A program made the position numbers and the translations under genes. 64,000 bases of DNA, from positions 630,162 to 694,161 of the forward strand of contig JAIXQF010000004.1 in NCBI GenBank assembly GCA_027484085.1, given 5' to 3'. This document shows positions 8,495-16,855 of the stretch, piece after piece. Source of the DNA: Actinomycetales bacterium (lineage in GTDB: Bacteria > Actinomycetota > Actinomycetes > S36-B12 > UBA5976). The stretch's first letter is position 1, and the number at the start of each line of letters is the position of its first letter. The notes under the pieces were generated by a model. That model made no database searches. It was not told where the DNA came from and saw only the letters and a list, made by a program, of their open reading frames with translations.

Positions 8495-9601
8495 TTACTT
8501 TGGGAATTTAACCTGAATGCGAAAGCCATGGTCAGGCATGGTGTCTATTTCTTTGACGCCCATAAGAATTGCAACCCAGGAATCGATAATGGCTGTGCCG
8601 ACGCCAGCGGTAATTTTCTCCAGTGAAGTTCCAGCACCATCGTCTGCAATTGCAAGTACAGTCGTTCCCTCATTGTCCGTTTTCGCCTCTAATTGAACTC
8701 TGCTCGCTTTTCCATGAAGCAATGAGTTCAGAACCGACTGTTCGACTATGCGAAAAATTCCCAACTTAGTATCAGGATCAAGGGATTCAGTTTTTTCATC
8801 TATCAGCACCGAAATTTCTATATCTTCTCGATACTGTTCTAAGAGAACATCCAGCGCCGAAGAAAAGCTCCCAGCCTCTAGATTTGGAGTTAATTCCTGA
8901 ATTATGCTTCTCAGATCTTCCGTTCGAGTCTTCTCGAGGCGCAGGATGGCGCGATCTAAAACATCATTTACTTCGTCTGACGATTGTCCTGAGACAGACT
9001 TCAACTTCATGCTGACGACCATTAAATCGGATTGAACACGATCATGTAAAAATTGTGATGTCTGGCGGCGCAATCTTTCATCATATTCAACAAGTTCTTT
9101 GCGTTCAGTTTCAAGTTTCTTTACTAAAACTGTGGCCGTTGAAAGTCGATCTATAATTTTTCGCTCTGCTTGGTGCATAAGCGCTAGTGCTAGCAAGGTC
9201 AAAATCAATGTCACGATAAAAATAGCAGGGGTCAAAGGAACCAGAGCGTTACTTTGGAGGTTAAGTCGTTGCTCGATAATTGAGTTAATGATTGGAAGGT
9301 AGAGGTCGTTCAAAGATAGAAAGAATGCAACCTCGAGAATGTAAAGCAAGGTGCTCTTACTCGACCAGAATCTATATCGATTAAGGAGAAATGCACCAGT
9401 GGCAAAGACCATACCTGGAATTGCCGCTAACACAATAATGAGCCCGCCAGCCCTCCAGCGCTCAGGGCCCGGTGCCACAAAGCTAACCACAGGAATAAAT
9501 CTTGAGAAAAATTGGGCAAAGAAAAAGAGAAAAATCAAATATGGGTTGTAGGGATAGGGACCGATGATTGTGCGCAGGTTCCTGATTCTTCGAGACTTCA
9601 A
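8495..9601 (-). CDS. Membrane sensor histidine kinase (NarL-type partner)
   Basis: A 368-residue kinase with four transmembrane helices within residues 21-145 and little periplasmic sequence, so it probably senses the membrane or a hydrophobic cue. A coiled-coil dimerisation helix follows, with the likely phospho-acceptor His186 in FLHDRVQSDL, the HD-x3-Q pattern of HisKA_3-like kinases. The C-terminal HATPase domain shows an N-box-like EQSVLNSLLHG and a G1 box ADDGAG. The gene overlaps the response regulator by four bases (ATGA), so the two are translated together. It lies inside the tRNA-bounded cassette next to two BspA-type surface protein genes, which makes them plausible targets; this is inference. 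Confidence 0.88.
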   Translation of the reverse strand: MKSRRIRNLRTIIGPYPYNPYLIFLFFFAQFFSRFIPVVSFVAPGPERWRAGGLIIVLAAIPGMVFATGAFLLNRYRFWSSKSTLLYILEVAFFLSLNDLYLPIINSIIEQRLNLQSNALVPLTPAIFIVTLILTLLALALMHQAERKIIDRLSTATVLVKKLETERKELVEYDERLRRQTSQFLHDRVQSDLMVVSMKLKSVSGQSSDEVNDVLDRAILRLEKTRTEDLRSIIQELTPNLEAGSFSSALDVLLEQYREDIEISVLIDEKTESLDPDTKLGIFRIVEQSVLNSLLHGKASRVQLEAKTDNEGTTVLAIADDGAGTSLEKITAGVGTAIIDSWVAILMGVKEIDTMPDHGFRIQVKFPK

Positions 9602-10278
9602 CTCATCCTCATTAAATCAATATATTTAAGGACAGCGGCGGTCTTTAAGTCATCACTTGGATTTGTCTCAGGCAATAAAACGGCGTAGGCCCGCGAAAGC
9701 TCTTTTCTTACATATGAGTAACTCAGATCTAGTTGCTCGGCAACATCTTGCGCGCTCTTCCCTTGGGCGCTCAGAGACATTATTGAACGTTGCCGCGGAG
9801 TCAATTGGAAATAGATTGATGACTGTGTTTCCTTATCTTCAACTTCGGCAGCTGAGAATTTCTCCCAATTTCCCTTTCCGGTTGAGGTTTGCTTAATAAT
9901 CTCAACGTAGTCAACTAAATCCATCTCAGCTGATTTATCAAAGAAGGACCAACCGCTTCGCATTGCCTTAGGAACTCGGCTCACCATCTGAGAGACAGAG
10001 TGCTGTGAATAAATCACAACACCTATATATTCATTGATATTTCTAAGCGCAATTCCAAGCTCAATACCATTGAGTCCATTTTGATCCAAGGCGAAGTCGA
10101 TGAGTGCGACATCTGCTTTGCGCACCAAAGAACGGTCTAACGCAGTTTCAGATTTTCCAAAGGAACCGATAATCTCAAGCTCTTTAGATTGGCCGAGCAT
10201 CTCACCTAAGATTCTTCTCAGCGCCGAATCGTTTTCCACATAAAGTAATCGAGTCGGTCGCATGTCTGATTTTCTCAT
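9598..10278 (-). CDS. NarL/LuxR-type response regulator
   Basis: A 226-residue two-domain regulator. The receiver domain carries an acidic pocket in YVENDSALRR, phospho-acceptor Asp61 in VALIDFALD and the conserved Lys115 in FFDKS. The C-terminal LuxR-type HTH (LTPRQRSIMSLSAQGKSAQDVAEQLDLSYSYVRKELSRAY) occupies roughly residues 157-200. It precedes and overlaps its kinase. Starts at 10278 or 10263 are both possible, neither with a clear Shine-Dalgarno. It is transcribed away from the BspA-type gene at 10411, and the shared 130-bp intergenic region holds two copies of a 10-bp box that could be its binding sites. Confidence 0.88.
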   Translation of the reverse strand: MRKSDMRPTRLLYVENDSALRRILGEMLGQSKELEIIGSFGKSETALDRSLVRKADVALIDFALDQNGLNGIELGIALRNINEYIGVVIYSQHSVSQMVSRVPKAMRSGWSFFDKSAEMDLVDYVEIIKQTSTGKGNWEKFSAAEVEDKETQSSIYFQLTPRQRSIMSLSAQGKSAQDVAEQLDLSYSYVRKELSRAYAVLLPETNPSDDLKTAAVLKYIDLMRMS

Positions 10279-10301
10279 GCTTGAGGTAGATCAGAGTTAG
10301 A

Positions 10302-10340
10302 ACTTGTCACATTTGTTCTCTTTTTTTCATACTTGTCACA
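10302..10340. promoter_or_regulatory. Direct repeat ACTTGTCACA x2, candidate regulator box
   Basis: ACTTGTCACA occurs at 10302-10311 and again at 10331-10340, 29 bp apart, between the divergent response-regulator and BspA-type genes. Its heptamer ACTTGTC recurs at 23288-23294 before the second response regulator of the window. A binding role is inferred from position only. Confidence 0.4.
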
Positions 10341-10410
10341 GATGTATCGGATTAGTTTGTCCAAAACATCATGTTTCCAGGGCTTAATGAAGTATGTCTA
10401 CCGTTGTTAA

Positions 10411-11859
10411 ATGGGAATAAAATCAAATTTCAGAACGACTGGCATCTCTTGTTTGTTATCAGTACTGGTAGCGCTATCTGGGATGGCCTTTAGTCCAGCG
10501 CAGGCTAACGCCTCTGTACCAACAAATGGCCAATACGTCTGTACAACCGGCGTGCTACGCGCGGACGGCGACAACAGCGCTGCTTATTTAATCAATAACG
10601 GTGTTATCTCATCAGGCTACAGTTGTGCTGGAGCCGTGGTAATTCCAGAAGGGGTCACAAGCATCGAGAGGTATGCGTTTCGAAATGCAAGCTCGCTAAG
10701 TAGCGTCAACATTCCATCGAGTGTCACGTTGATCGGGGAAGCGGCGTTCCAGCGATCGGGATTAAATTCAATCACCTTCGCCCAGGAAAGCCAGCTAACG
10801 ACCATAGACGGCTACGCATTTGCCGGAACTCCACTAACTTCCATCACCATCCCGGCAAGTCTCCAGATGCCAGATTATGAAGATTTGCCGCTTGCGTTTG
10901 GGGACGCAGCTTCACTAGCCGCAATTAACGTGGATCCAAATAACCAAACCTATAGTTCAATCGATGGCGTGCTCTTTAACGAGGGTGCAACGACTTTAGT
11001 AATGTACCCATTTGGTAAAACAGAAACTTCTTACACGATTCCATCAAGTGTCACAACCATCTCTGCGGGTGCCTTTTACGCTGTAGAAGCACTAACCTCC
11101 ATCACCATCCCAGCAAGTGTCACGACTATTGGGGAGTATGCGTTTGAGGAAGCCTATGCCTTGATCGATTTTAACTTCTTGGGAAATGCGCCAACTGACG
11201 TTGATGTGGACGCCTTTGAGGGAATCTCCAGCGGAGCCAAAGCCCACATCAAATCCAGCGCAACTGGCTTTGGAGCACCGGGTAATCCATGGACATGGAA
11301 TGGGCTAATCGTTCAAGCGGACCTAAAAGAAGTCACTTACAACTCAGCCGGCGGCTCAGCCGTAACCCCGGGTGTAGTAACGCAAGGTGGCTCGATCCAA
11401 ACTGCGCCAGTATCAACCCGCGCCGGTTACACACTTACCGGCTGGTCAACTACTGCCAATGGAAGCGCACTTACCTTCCCTTACACACCAACTGCTGACA
11501 TCACGTTGTTTGCGATCTGGACAGGGGCAAATACTTCGAAAAAAACTGCGATCTCAAGTTACGCCGCTAAGTTCTCGGCAGGATCATCAGTTGTTACCCA
11601 GACTGGCAAAGGCGCAATCAAAAAGATTGTTAGTAAGTCCGGAAAAGATGCCAAGTACACAGTCACAGGTGTTGCAACCAAGGTCGCTGGAGTGTCAGAT
11701 TCACGCGTTAAAGGTCTTGCAAAAGCTCGAGCTGAAAAAGTAAAGGCTTACTTAATCACACTTGGCGTCAAGAAATCCAACATCACGATCAAAGTAATGA
11801 TTGTTGAATCGGGCATCACGCCAAAGACCGCCATCTTGGCAAAGTATTTGACTAAGTAA
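10411..11859 (+). CDS. Secreted BspA-type LRR protein (cassette copy 1)
   Basis: A 482-residue secreted protein. The signal peptide runs to about residue 34 (hydrophobic core LLSVLVALSGMAF, cleavage after SPAQANA). One Cys-containing YVCTTG module precedes about seven LRR_5 repeats, then GAKAHI/TWNGL, one InlB-B-like repeat and the OmpA-C-like tail. The tail is almost identical at DNA level to that of the 5'-truncated gene at the window edge. A 105-bp block (11092-11196) is identical to 12744-12848 in the next gene, a sign of recent duplication or gene conversion. No Shine-Dalgarno is visible before the ATG, so leaderless translation is possible. Its product probably sits on the cell surface and may be controlled by the adjacent two-component system. 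Confidence 0.85.
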   Translation: MGIKSNFRTTGISCLLSVLVALSGMAFSPAQANASVPTNGQYVCTTGVLRADGDNSAAYLINNGVISSGYSCAGAVVIPEGVTSIERYAFRNASSLSSVNIPSSVTLIGEAAFQRSGLNSITFAQESQLTTIDGYAFAGTPLTSITIPASLQMPDYEDLPLAFGDAASLAAINVDPNNQTYSSIDGVLFNEGATTLVMYPFGKTETSYTIPSSVTTISAGAFYAVEALTSITIPASVTTIGEYAFEEAYALIDFNFLGNAPTDVDVDAFEGISSGAKAHIKSSATGFGAPGNPWTWNGLIVQADLKEVTYNSAGGSAVTPGVVTQGGSIQTAPVSTRAGYTLTGWSTTANGSALTFPYTPTADITLFAIWTGANTSKKTAISSYAAKFSAGSSVVTQTGKGAIKKIVSKSGKDAKYTVTGVATKVAGVSDSRVKGLAKARAEKVKAYLITLGVKKSNITIKVMIVESGITPKTAILAKYLTK

Positions 11860-11939
11860 AGGCCCTCTGGGCCGGCTGAAGAAAACGTACAAGATACAAA
11901 TTCTCGTAATGGCAAGTGAATAGAAATGAGCGATTGATT

Positions 11940-13526
11940 ATGTTTCGTAAGTTAACTCGTGGCGTAGCGTTGCTGACAGCTCTTTCTATTTCGCTCTCAG
12001 GGCTGGGCTTTAGTCCAGCGCAAGCTAATGTCCCTGTACCAACCGATGGTGATTACGTCTGTACAACCGGCGCGCTACGCGCGGGCGGCGATGAAACAAC
12101 TCCGACTTACACAATCTCCGCTGGTGTTGTCACATCCGGCGGCAATTGCGCTGGCGCCTTGGTAATTCCGGATGGCGTAACAAGCATTGGGAACGACGCG
12201 TTCATATACGCACAGGGCCTAACGTCGATCAATATCCCATCAGGGGTCACAAGTATTGGGGACTTCGCGTTCTATGGCACGACGGGCCTGTCGGCTCTTT
12301 CAATCCCAGCAAGTGTCACATCAATCGGTATTTACGCAATCTCTGAAACTGCCGTTGCAATTATCACGGTAGACAGCGCTAACCCTAACTACGCATCGCA
12401 AGCTGGTGTCTTATTCAACAAAGCTTTAACGACATTAATTGCCTATCCATCTGGGAATACGGCGACTTCGTATGTAGTTCCATCCTCTGTCACAACTATC
12501 GAAAATTCTTCTTTTTACAGGTCCCTATTTCTAAAATCAATAGCTATCCCTAATTCAGTTACTTCTATCCTTGGCTATGCATTTAGCAGCAGTCCCAACC
12601 TAGAAACAGTTACGTTTGCATCTGGAAGCCCGATCACAGAGATCAATAGTGAAACTTTTGCTGCTCTGCCAAAGTTGAGCTCAATCGAACTTCCTTCAAA
12701 CATAGTAAGAATCGGGGATCTTGCGTTCTTGAGGGCATCTGCCCTAACCTCCATCACCATCCCAGCAAGTGTCACGACTATTGGGGAGTATGCGTTTGAG
12801 GAAGCCTATGCCTTGATCGATTTTAACTTCTTGGGAAATGCGCCAACTACTATTGCGGCGAACGGCTTTGCTAGCATCGCCAGCGGAGCCAAAGCCCACA
12901 TCAAAGCAAGCGCAACAGGCTTTGGAGCACCGAGTGCTCCACCGTGGACATGGAACGGGCTAATCGTTCAAGCGGACCTAAAAGAAGTTTCTTACAACTC
13001 AGCCAGCGGCTCAGCTGTAGCTTCGGGTGTATTAATCCAAGGTGGTTCAATCCAAGCTGCGCCAGTATCAACGCGCGCTGGTTACACACTTGCTGGCTGG
13101 TCAGCTACTGCCAATGGAAGCGTACTTACCTTCCCTTACACACCAACTGCTGACATCACGTTGCATGCAATCTGGACACGGACAACCACCCCGTTAACCA
13201 CGCCGCCAAAAACTGCAATTGCTAGCTACTCAGCTAAGTTCCCTGCAGGTTCATCGTCCCTCACAAAGGATGGGAAAGCTGCAATCAAAAAGATTGTTCG
13301 CAAGTCCGGTAAGGATGCGAAGTACACAGTCACTGGCGTTGCCAGCAAGATGATTGGAGTGTCAGATTCACGCGTAAAGGGCCTTGCCAAAGCTCGAGCT
13401 GAAAAGGTGAAGGCTTACTTAATCAAGCTTGGTGTCAAGAAATCAAACATCAAGATAAAGGTAAAGATCCTTGAATCTGGAATAACGCCAAAGACCAAAA
13501 TCTTGGCAAAATATTTGACTATGTAG
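11940..13526 (+). CDS. Secreted BspA-type LRR protein (cassette copy 2)
   Basis: The 528-residue product starts at the ATG at 11940 (MFRKLTRGVALLTALSISLSGLGF, cleavage after SPAQA). An in-frame GTG at 11916 would add eight charged and polar residues ahead of the signal peptide and is less likely. The module order is the same as in the neighbour: YVCTTG module, LRR_5 repeats, TWNGL, InlB-B-like repeat, Pro/Thr linker, and OmpA-C-like tail ending KTKILAKYL. It lies 80 bp after the preceding paralogue, probably in one transcript. The stop is 19 bp before the third tRNA fragment, so the gene fills the right end of the cassette. Confidence 0.85.
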   Translation: MFRKLTRGVALLTALSISLSGLGFSPAQANVPVPTDGDYVCTTGALRAGGDETTPTYTISAGVVTSGGNCAGALVIPDGVTSIGNDAFIYAQGLTSINIPSGVTSIGDFAFYGTTGLSALSIPASVTSIGIYAISETAVAIITVDSANPNYASQAGVLFNKALTTLIAYPSGNTATSYVVPSSVTTIENSSFYRSLFLKSIAIPNSVTSILGYAFSSSPNLETVTFASGSPITEINSETFAALPKLSSIELPSNIVRIGDLAFLRASALTSITIPASVTTIGEYAFEEAYALIDFNFLGNAPTTIAANGFASIASGAKAHIKASATGFGAPSAPPWTWNGLIVQADLKEVSYNSASGSAVASGVLIQGGSIQAAPVSTRAGYTLAGWSATANGSVLTFPYTPTADITLHAIWTRTTTPLTTPPKTAIASYSAKFPAGSSSLTKDGKAAIKKIVRKSGKDAKYTVTGVASKMIGVSDSRVKGLAKARAEKVKAYLIKLGVKKSNIKIKVKILESGITPKTKILAKYLTM

Positions 13527-13545
13527 TCAAAGCCTCAAGACTTCA

Positions 13546-13589
13546 GTGGGGCGGGTCGGGCTCGAACCGACGACCCACGGATTATGAGT
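13546..13589 (-). repeat. tRNA(CAU) 3'-half fragment, third att-like site
   Basis: 44 bp identical to the 3' half of the tRNA at 15456-15532 (without its last two bases), extending two bases past the anticodon. It divides the BspA/two-component cassette from the MFS cassette. Confidence 0.9.
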
Positions 13590-14044
13590 TCGGCGTCGAC
13601 GACTGGGAGTAGCGCGACCTATACAGGTTTATCAAGTAAACAAAAGATAATAAGAATAGTGATGCCGGTCTAAGTTTCTCTAATTTGGGGTGTGATGTGC
13701 ACAAATTGTGCACTTGATTGGCAAGCGAGCGGGGCAGTTGGTGGAGTCATTTTTTTGATTAACAACTTTCAAGAACGACAATCATCGGGATGGCAATAAT
13801 TATCTTCGGCTTGGTAATTATGACTCTTTGTGGGGCAAGCCACTAATAAGACCAAACATTGGGACTAAATTTACAACGTAATTCTGGCAATTGTTTTAGG
13901 TTGCATTTTTGGGCGACAATAAATTTCTCTAGATCTTATAATTATGTATAGTTTTTCGAAATGATGCTGACTCCAATGTGAGATTTTGGAATTTGTCATT
14001 CTTTCCAACTCGAACAAATTCGTAGATTTAAAGGTTTATAAAAA
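13590..14044. other. Non-coding stretch with palindrome and -10 element
   Basis: No convincing gene is present. The stretch holds a perfect 17-bp palindrome, GTGCACAAATTGTGCAC (13697-13713), and a consensus -10 TATAAT (13937-13942) without a good -35; the latter probably starts the MFS transporter mRNA with a ~95-nt leader. An 18-codon hydrophobic frame at 13790 may be a gene remnant. Confidence 0.45.
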
Positions 14045-15280
14045 ATGTCATTGAGTTCTTTGAGAATTGATGTTTCTCCATTACGTCAGCTCCCAGCTTT
14101 TCGAAATTTGTGGTTTAGTTCACTCATCACTCGTTTTGGGTCAATGATCACCTATGTTGCTGCGCCATATCAGATTAAGGAACTTACCGGTTCCTATTTA
14201 GCTGTCGGACTAGTTGGTGTTCTAGAAATAATTCCGTTGGTCATTTTTGGTTTGTACGGCGGAACCCTTGCAGATCGAATTGATAGAAGAAGGATTATTT
14301 TAGTAACTGAATTCGGATTGATGGCAAGCGTTTTGTTGCTAGCCCTCAATAGTCGCTTATCATCTCCTCAGACGTGGATTATCTATGTTGTTGCGATGCT
14401 TGTTGCTTCTTTTGATGGATTGCAAAGTCCATCTTTGAACTCAATTGTGCCTCGAATTGTGCCTGTGGAAAAGTTAGCGGCTTCAAGTGCACTAATGAGC
14501 CTGACTCGTAACCTGGGTTTTATTTTTGGCACAATGCTCGGTGGATTCCTTGTAGCAAGGGTTGGATTTTCAACTTCATACCTTATTGATGCGGCAACCT
14601 TTGGATTGTCGTTGGTATTTCTTTGGTTCCTTCCGACCGTTAGTCCCGATCAAACTTTACGAGAAAATCCAATTTCAGCAATTGTTGAAAGCGCACAGTA
14701 CGCATGGTCTCGCAAAGACTTACTAGGCACCTATCTCATAGATACTGCTGCAATGATTTTTGCTTACCCAGTTGCACTATTTCCTTTTCTCGCTGATGAA
14801 TTGGATTCACCGCAGTCTTTGGGCTTGTTGTACGCAGCTGGTGCTGTGGGTGCTGCGATTGCTGGTTTGACCAGCGGTTGGACTGCTCGCGTCACACGAC
14901 ACGGAATGGCTGTGGTGTATTCGGCAATGGTGTGGGGTTTGGGAATAGCATTTGTCGGCGTAAGCGATACTTTGCCGATGGCTTTACTTGGTTTAACAAT
15001 TGCTGGGGCGGCTGATATGGTTAGTGGTCTCTTCCGAAGTGTTATCTGGAATACAACTATCCCTGATCATTTACGTGGACGAATGGCGGGCATAGAAATG
15101 CTTTCATATTCAATCGGACCTCAACTAGGTCAGGTTCGTTCCAGTTTTTCAGCACAGCTTTTTGGACTTCAAAAAGCTTTTGTTTCTGGTGGCCTCTTGT
15201 GTACAGCCGTGGTTGGTTTATGCGCCACAACGTTACCCTCATTAAGAAACTATCGATCATCGGATCAGATCGTCTCCTGA
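14045..15280 (+). CDS. MFS exporter (EntS/MFS_3-like)
   Basis: A 411-residue, about 12-helix major facilitator transporter. The loop after the second helix reads GGTLADRIDRRRII, the MFS signature. The N-terminus (LRQLPAFRNLWFSSLITRFGSMITYVAAPYQI) and the VPREKLAA-like segment (IVPVEKLAASSALMSLTRNLGFIFG) are typical of the EntS-like MFS_3 group that exports siderophores or drugs. The substrate is unknown. It is the only gene of the 1.9-kb segment between the third tRNA fragment and the intact tRNA, so it is probably acquired cargo. The start at 14045 has no strong Shine-Dalgarno. Confidence 0.85.
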   Translation: MSLSSLRIDVSPLRQLPAFRNLWFSSLITRFGSMITYVAAPYQIKELTGSYLAVGLVGVLEIIPLVIFGLYGGTLADRIDRRRIILVTEFGLMASVLLLALNSRLSSPQTWIIYVVAMLVASFDGLQSPSLNSIVPRIVPVEKLAASSALMSLTRNLGFIFGTMLGGFLVARVGFSTSYLIDAATFGLSLVFLWFLPTVSPDQTLRENPISAIVESAQYAWSRKDLLGTYLIDTAAMIFAYPVALFPFLADELDSPQSLGLLYAAGAVGAAIAGLTSGWTARVTRHGMAVVYSAMVWGLGIAFVGVSDTLPMALLGLTIAGAADMVSGLFRSVIWNTTIPDHLRGRMAGIEMLSYSIGPQLGQVRSSFSAQLFGLQKAFVSGGLLCTAVVGLCATTLPSLRNYRSSDQIVS

Positions 15281-15455
15281 ATATTTTGTGTTGGTAACTC
15301 GGATTACAAACACTAAATCTTGAATTTCAAGTCAATTTTTCTCAGAGAATGAAGATAAATATCGAATAATGTTCGCGCATTGTTCGCGTTCATTAGATAG
15401 TCAATGCGATGAAAGAAACTAAATCCAAATAACACCCTGTTTCAATGGGAATTCC

Positions 15456-15532
15456 TGGTGGGGCGGGTCGGGCTCGAACCGACGACCCACGGATTATGAG
15501 TCCGATGCTCTGACCAACTGAGCTACCGCCCC
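15456..15532 (-). tRNA. tRNA with CAT anticodon (Met, or Ile2 if lysidine-modified)
   Basis: A complete 77-nt cloverleaf can be folded on the minus strand: acceptor stem GGGGCGG/CCGCCCC, D-arm GCTCAGTTGGTCAGAGC, anticodon loop CTCATAA, T-arm GTCGGTTCGAGCCCGAC, and encoded CCA. The lack of initiator features makes elongator Met most likely. Ile2, read after lysidine modification by TilS, cannot be excluded by eye. Three truncated copies of its 3' half lie downstream on the same strand, which marks it as an integration target. Confidence 0.93.
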
Positions 15533-15545
15533 CAGAAACACCAGT

Positions 15546-16106
15546 CTATTGGGTGGGAGTTGCAATTGGAATTTGGATTTCATTCCGTCTCATAAACCAA
15601 GGAGTCCACGGCGGATCAAATCTTGCAAATCTTGGTGACCCACTCTGAGTCAGTCCATTTTCAACTATTTCGCTCTCAAGATCAGCAAGTTGCTTCTCGA
15701 CGGTTGCCTTGGTCCAACGCCCACTAAAGCGCGAAACTGCCATAAGTTGCTCTGGCACTTCACGCAACACAACTTTCGAGCTATTTGGGATTGGTAAAAT
15801 CTCTAATGTCATCCCAGCTGGCATAACAAAACTAATTATGTTTTCTTGGCCTGCACTTTCCTGCAGAACTGGAGATGTCATTGCAATTTTTGACACTGGT
15901 TCTTGAACAACTGGGGAAGTCATAGCGATTTTGGTATTTGGATTGTTATTGCCGCTGATGTAACCAATTAATGAAGTGAAACCAATACTCCCAGCGGACT
16001 CAAAACTCGCTGCAACCGTTACATCTGCAAACACACAGGCGTCATACCGGCGAACTTCAAACTTAGGGAATTTACGTTCCAATGTGTATTTCTGTTCTTC
16101 AGTCAT
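15546..16106 (-). CDS. SOUL-type heme-binding protein
   Basis: A 186-residue SOUL/HEBP family protein. Hallmarks are the start EQKYTLERKFPKFEVRRYDACVFADVTV, the repeated KIAMTSPV segments (around residues 60-82), and the later FVMPAGMTLEILPIPNSSKVVLREVPEQLMAVSRFSGRWT. The C-terminus ends in the conserved pattern ARFDPPWTPWFMRRNEI. Bacterial SOUL proteins are thought to bind heme or porphyrins in the cytoplasm; the physiological role is poorly defined. There is no signal peptide. It is the first gene on the chromosome side of the tRNA and appears to be a stand-alone gene. Confidence 0.92.
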   Translation of the reverse strand: MTEEQKYTLERKFPKFEVRRYDACVFADVTVAASFESAGSIGFTSLIGYISGNNNPNTKIAMTSPVVQEPVSKIAMTSPVLQESAGQENIISFVMPAGMTLEILPIPNSSKVVLREVPEQLMAVSRFSGRWTKATVEKQLADLESEIVENGLTQSGSPRFARFDPPWTPWFMRRNEIQIPIATPTQ

Positions 16107-16147
16107 ACTTTCAATCTAGGTTAAGAACCGTGATTCAGAAACCAAAT

Positions 16148-16855
16148 CTAGTTTTTGATTGAACTTATGACCCTAAAGTCATCGGTTACGAGGCCATGAA
16201 CGCCAAGTTCTAGCAATCTTGTTGCCTCAAATGAGTCGTTAACTACCCAAACGTGGATCTCGATCCCGGCGCGAATGCAGGTTCGAACAAATCGGGGAGT
16301 GACTACTTCTATTCCGTACTGGCTCCGGGGAACCATGGCGTTTAGCTTGTGGGATTTTGCGTCGCGCGGCGCAACCCCGGACATAACTTGAATTACCTCG
16401 GACGGAGTTAACGCAGATCTAAAGTAGGGGAGTTCTTTTCGAATCGTTAAGGTGCGAGATCGCGAGAATGATCCGTTGACAATATCCAGATTCGGATAAT
16501 TCCTTAGTACCTCGATTCCTGGATACAGCACATCATCTGACTTAAAGTCAATTGAAATCTTGGCTTTCGGATAATTAGATAGGAACTGATCCAAGGTCAC
16601 CCACGGGTGCAAGCCATCTATGGGATGCTCCTGAAGTTCACTTAGCGTTAAGTCCGCAATCTGAAAATCAACACCTGAGATTCGCTTAATGTCTGCGTCG
16701 TGTGTCAGCACGACGTAATCATCCTTGGTTTTGCGTATGTCAATTTCGAAGTTTGTAATTCCAGACATCCAAGCAATGTCAAAAGCGCGCTCGCAGTGCT
16801 CAGGTTCTGGGCGACCACGATGAGTCCAAATTGTGAAATTGGAGTTTTTGATCAC
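16148..16855 (-). CDS. Glycerophosphodiester phosphodiesterase family protein
   Basis: About 235 residues of the GDPD TIM-barrel family: WTHRG near the start, the metal/active-site pair in NFEIDIRKTKDDYVVLTHD, then ISIDFKS and a C-terminal IHVWVVND...GVHGLVTD. These residues match glycerophosphodiesterases that release glycerol-3-phosphate from deacylated lipids. A GTG at 16855 overlaps the TGA of the upstream HAD gene (GTGA) and is the preferred start; the ATG at 16879 would create a 28-bp overlap. The pair is cotranscribed opposite a glycosyltransferase cluster, consistent with phospholipid or glycolipid turnover. Confidence 0.88.
   Translation of the reverse strand: MIKNSNFTIWTHRGRPEPEHCERAFDIAWMSGITNFEIDIRKTKDDYVVLTHDADIKRISGVDFQIADLTLSELQEHPIDGLHPWVTLDQFLSNYPKAKISIDFKSDDVLYPGIEVLRNYPNLDIVNGSFSRSRTLTIRKELPYFRSALTPSEVIQVMSGVAPRDAKSHKLNAMVPRSQYGIEVVTPRFVRTCIRAGIEIHVWVVNDSFEATRLLELGVHGLVTDDFRVISSIKN

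Noticed and set aside
7167-13589. The tRNA fragments as working tRNA genes
   Set aside because: They lack the D-arm and 5' acceptor strand; sequence diverges just past the anticodon or earlier.
13656-13690. Similarity of GATGCCGGTCTAAGTTTC to the cassette-end motif
   Set aside because: Only a short core matches and the order of the flanking words differs; too weak.
13790-13846. 18-codon hydrophobic frame (MAIIIFGLVIMTLCGASH)
   Set aside because: No ribosome site, upstream frame closes soon, no known family; at most a gene remnant.
1-15532. Prophage or conjugative element
   Set aside because: No integrase, terminase, capsid, relaxase or transposase gene was found; only cargo-type genes lie between the repeats.
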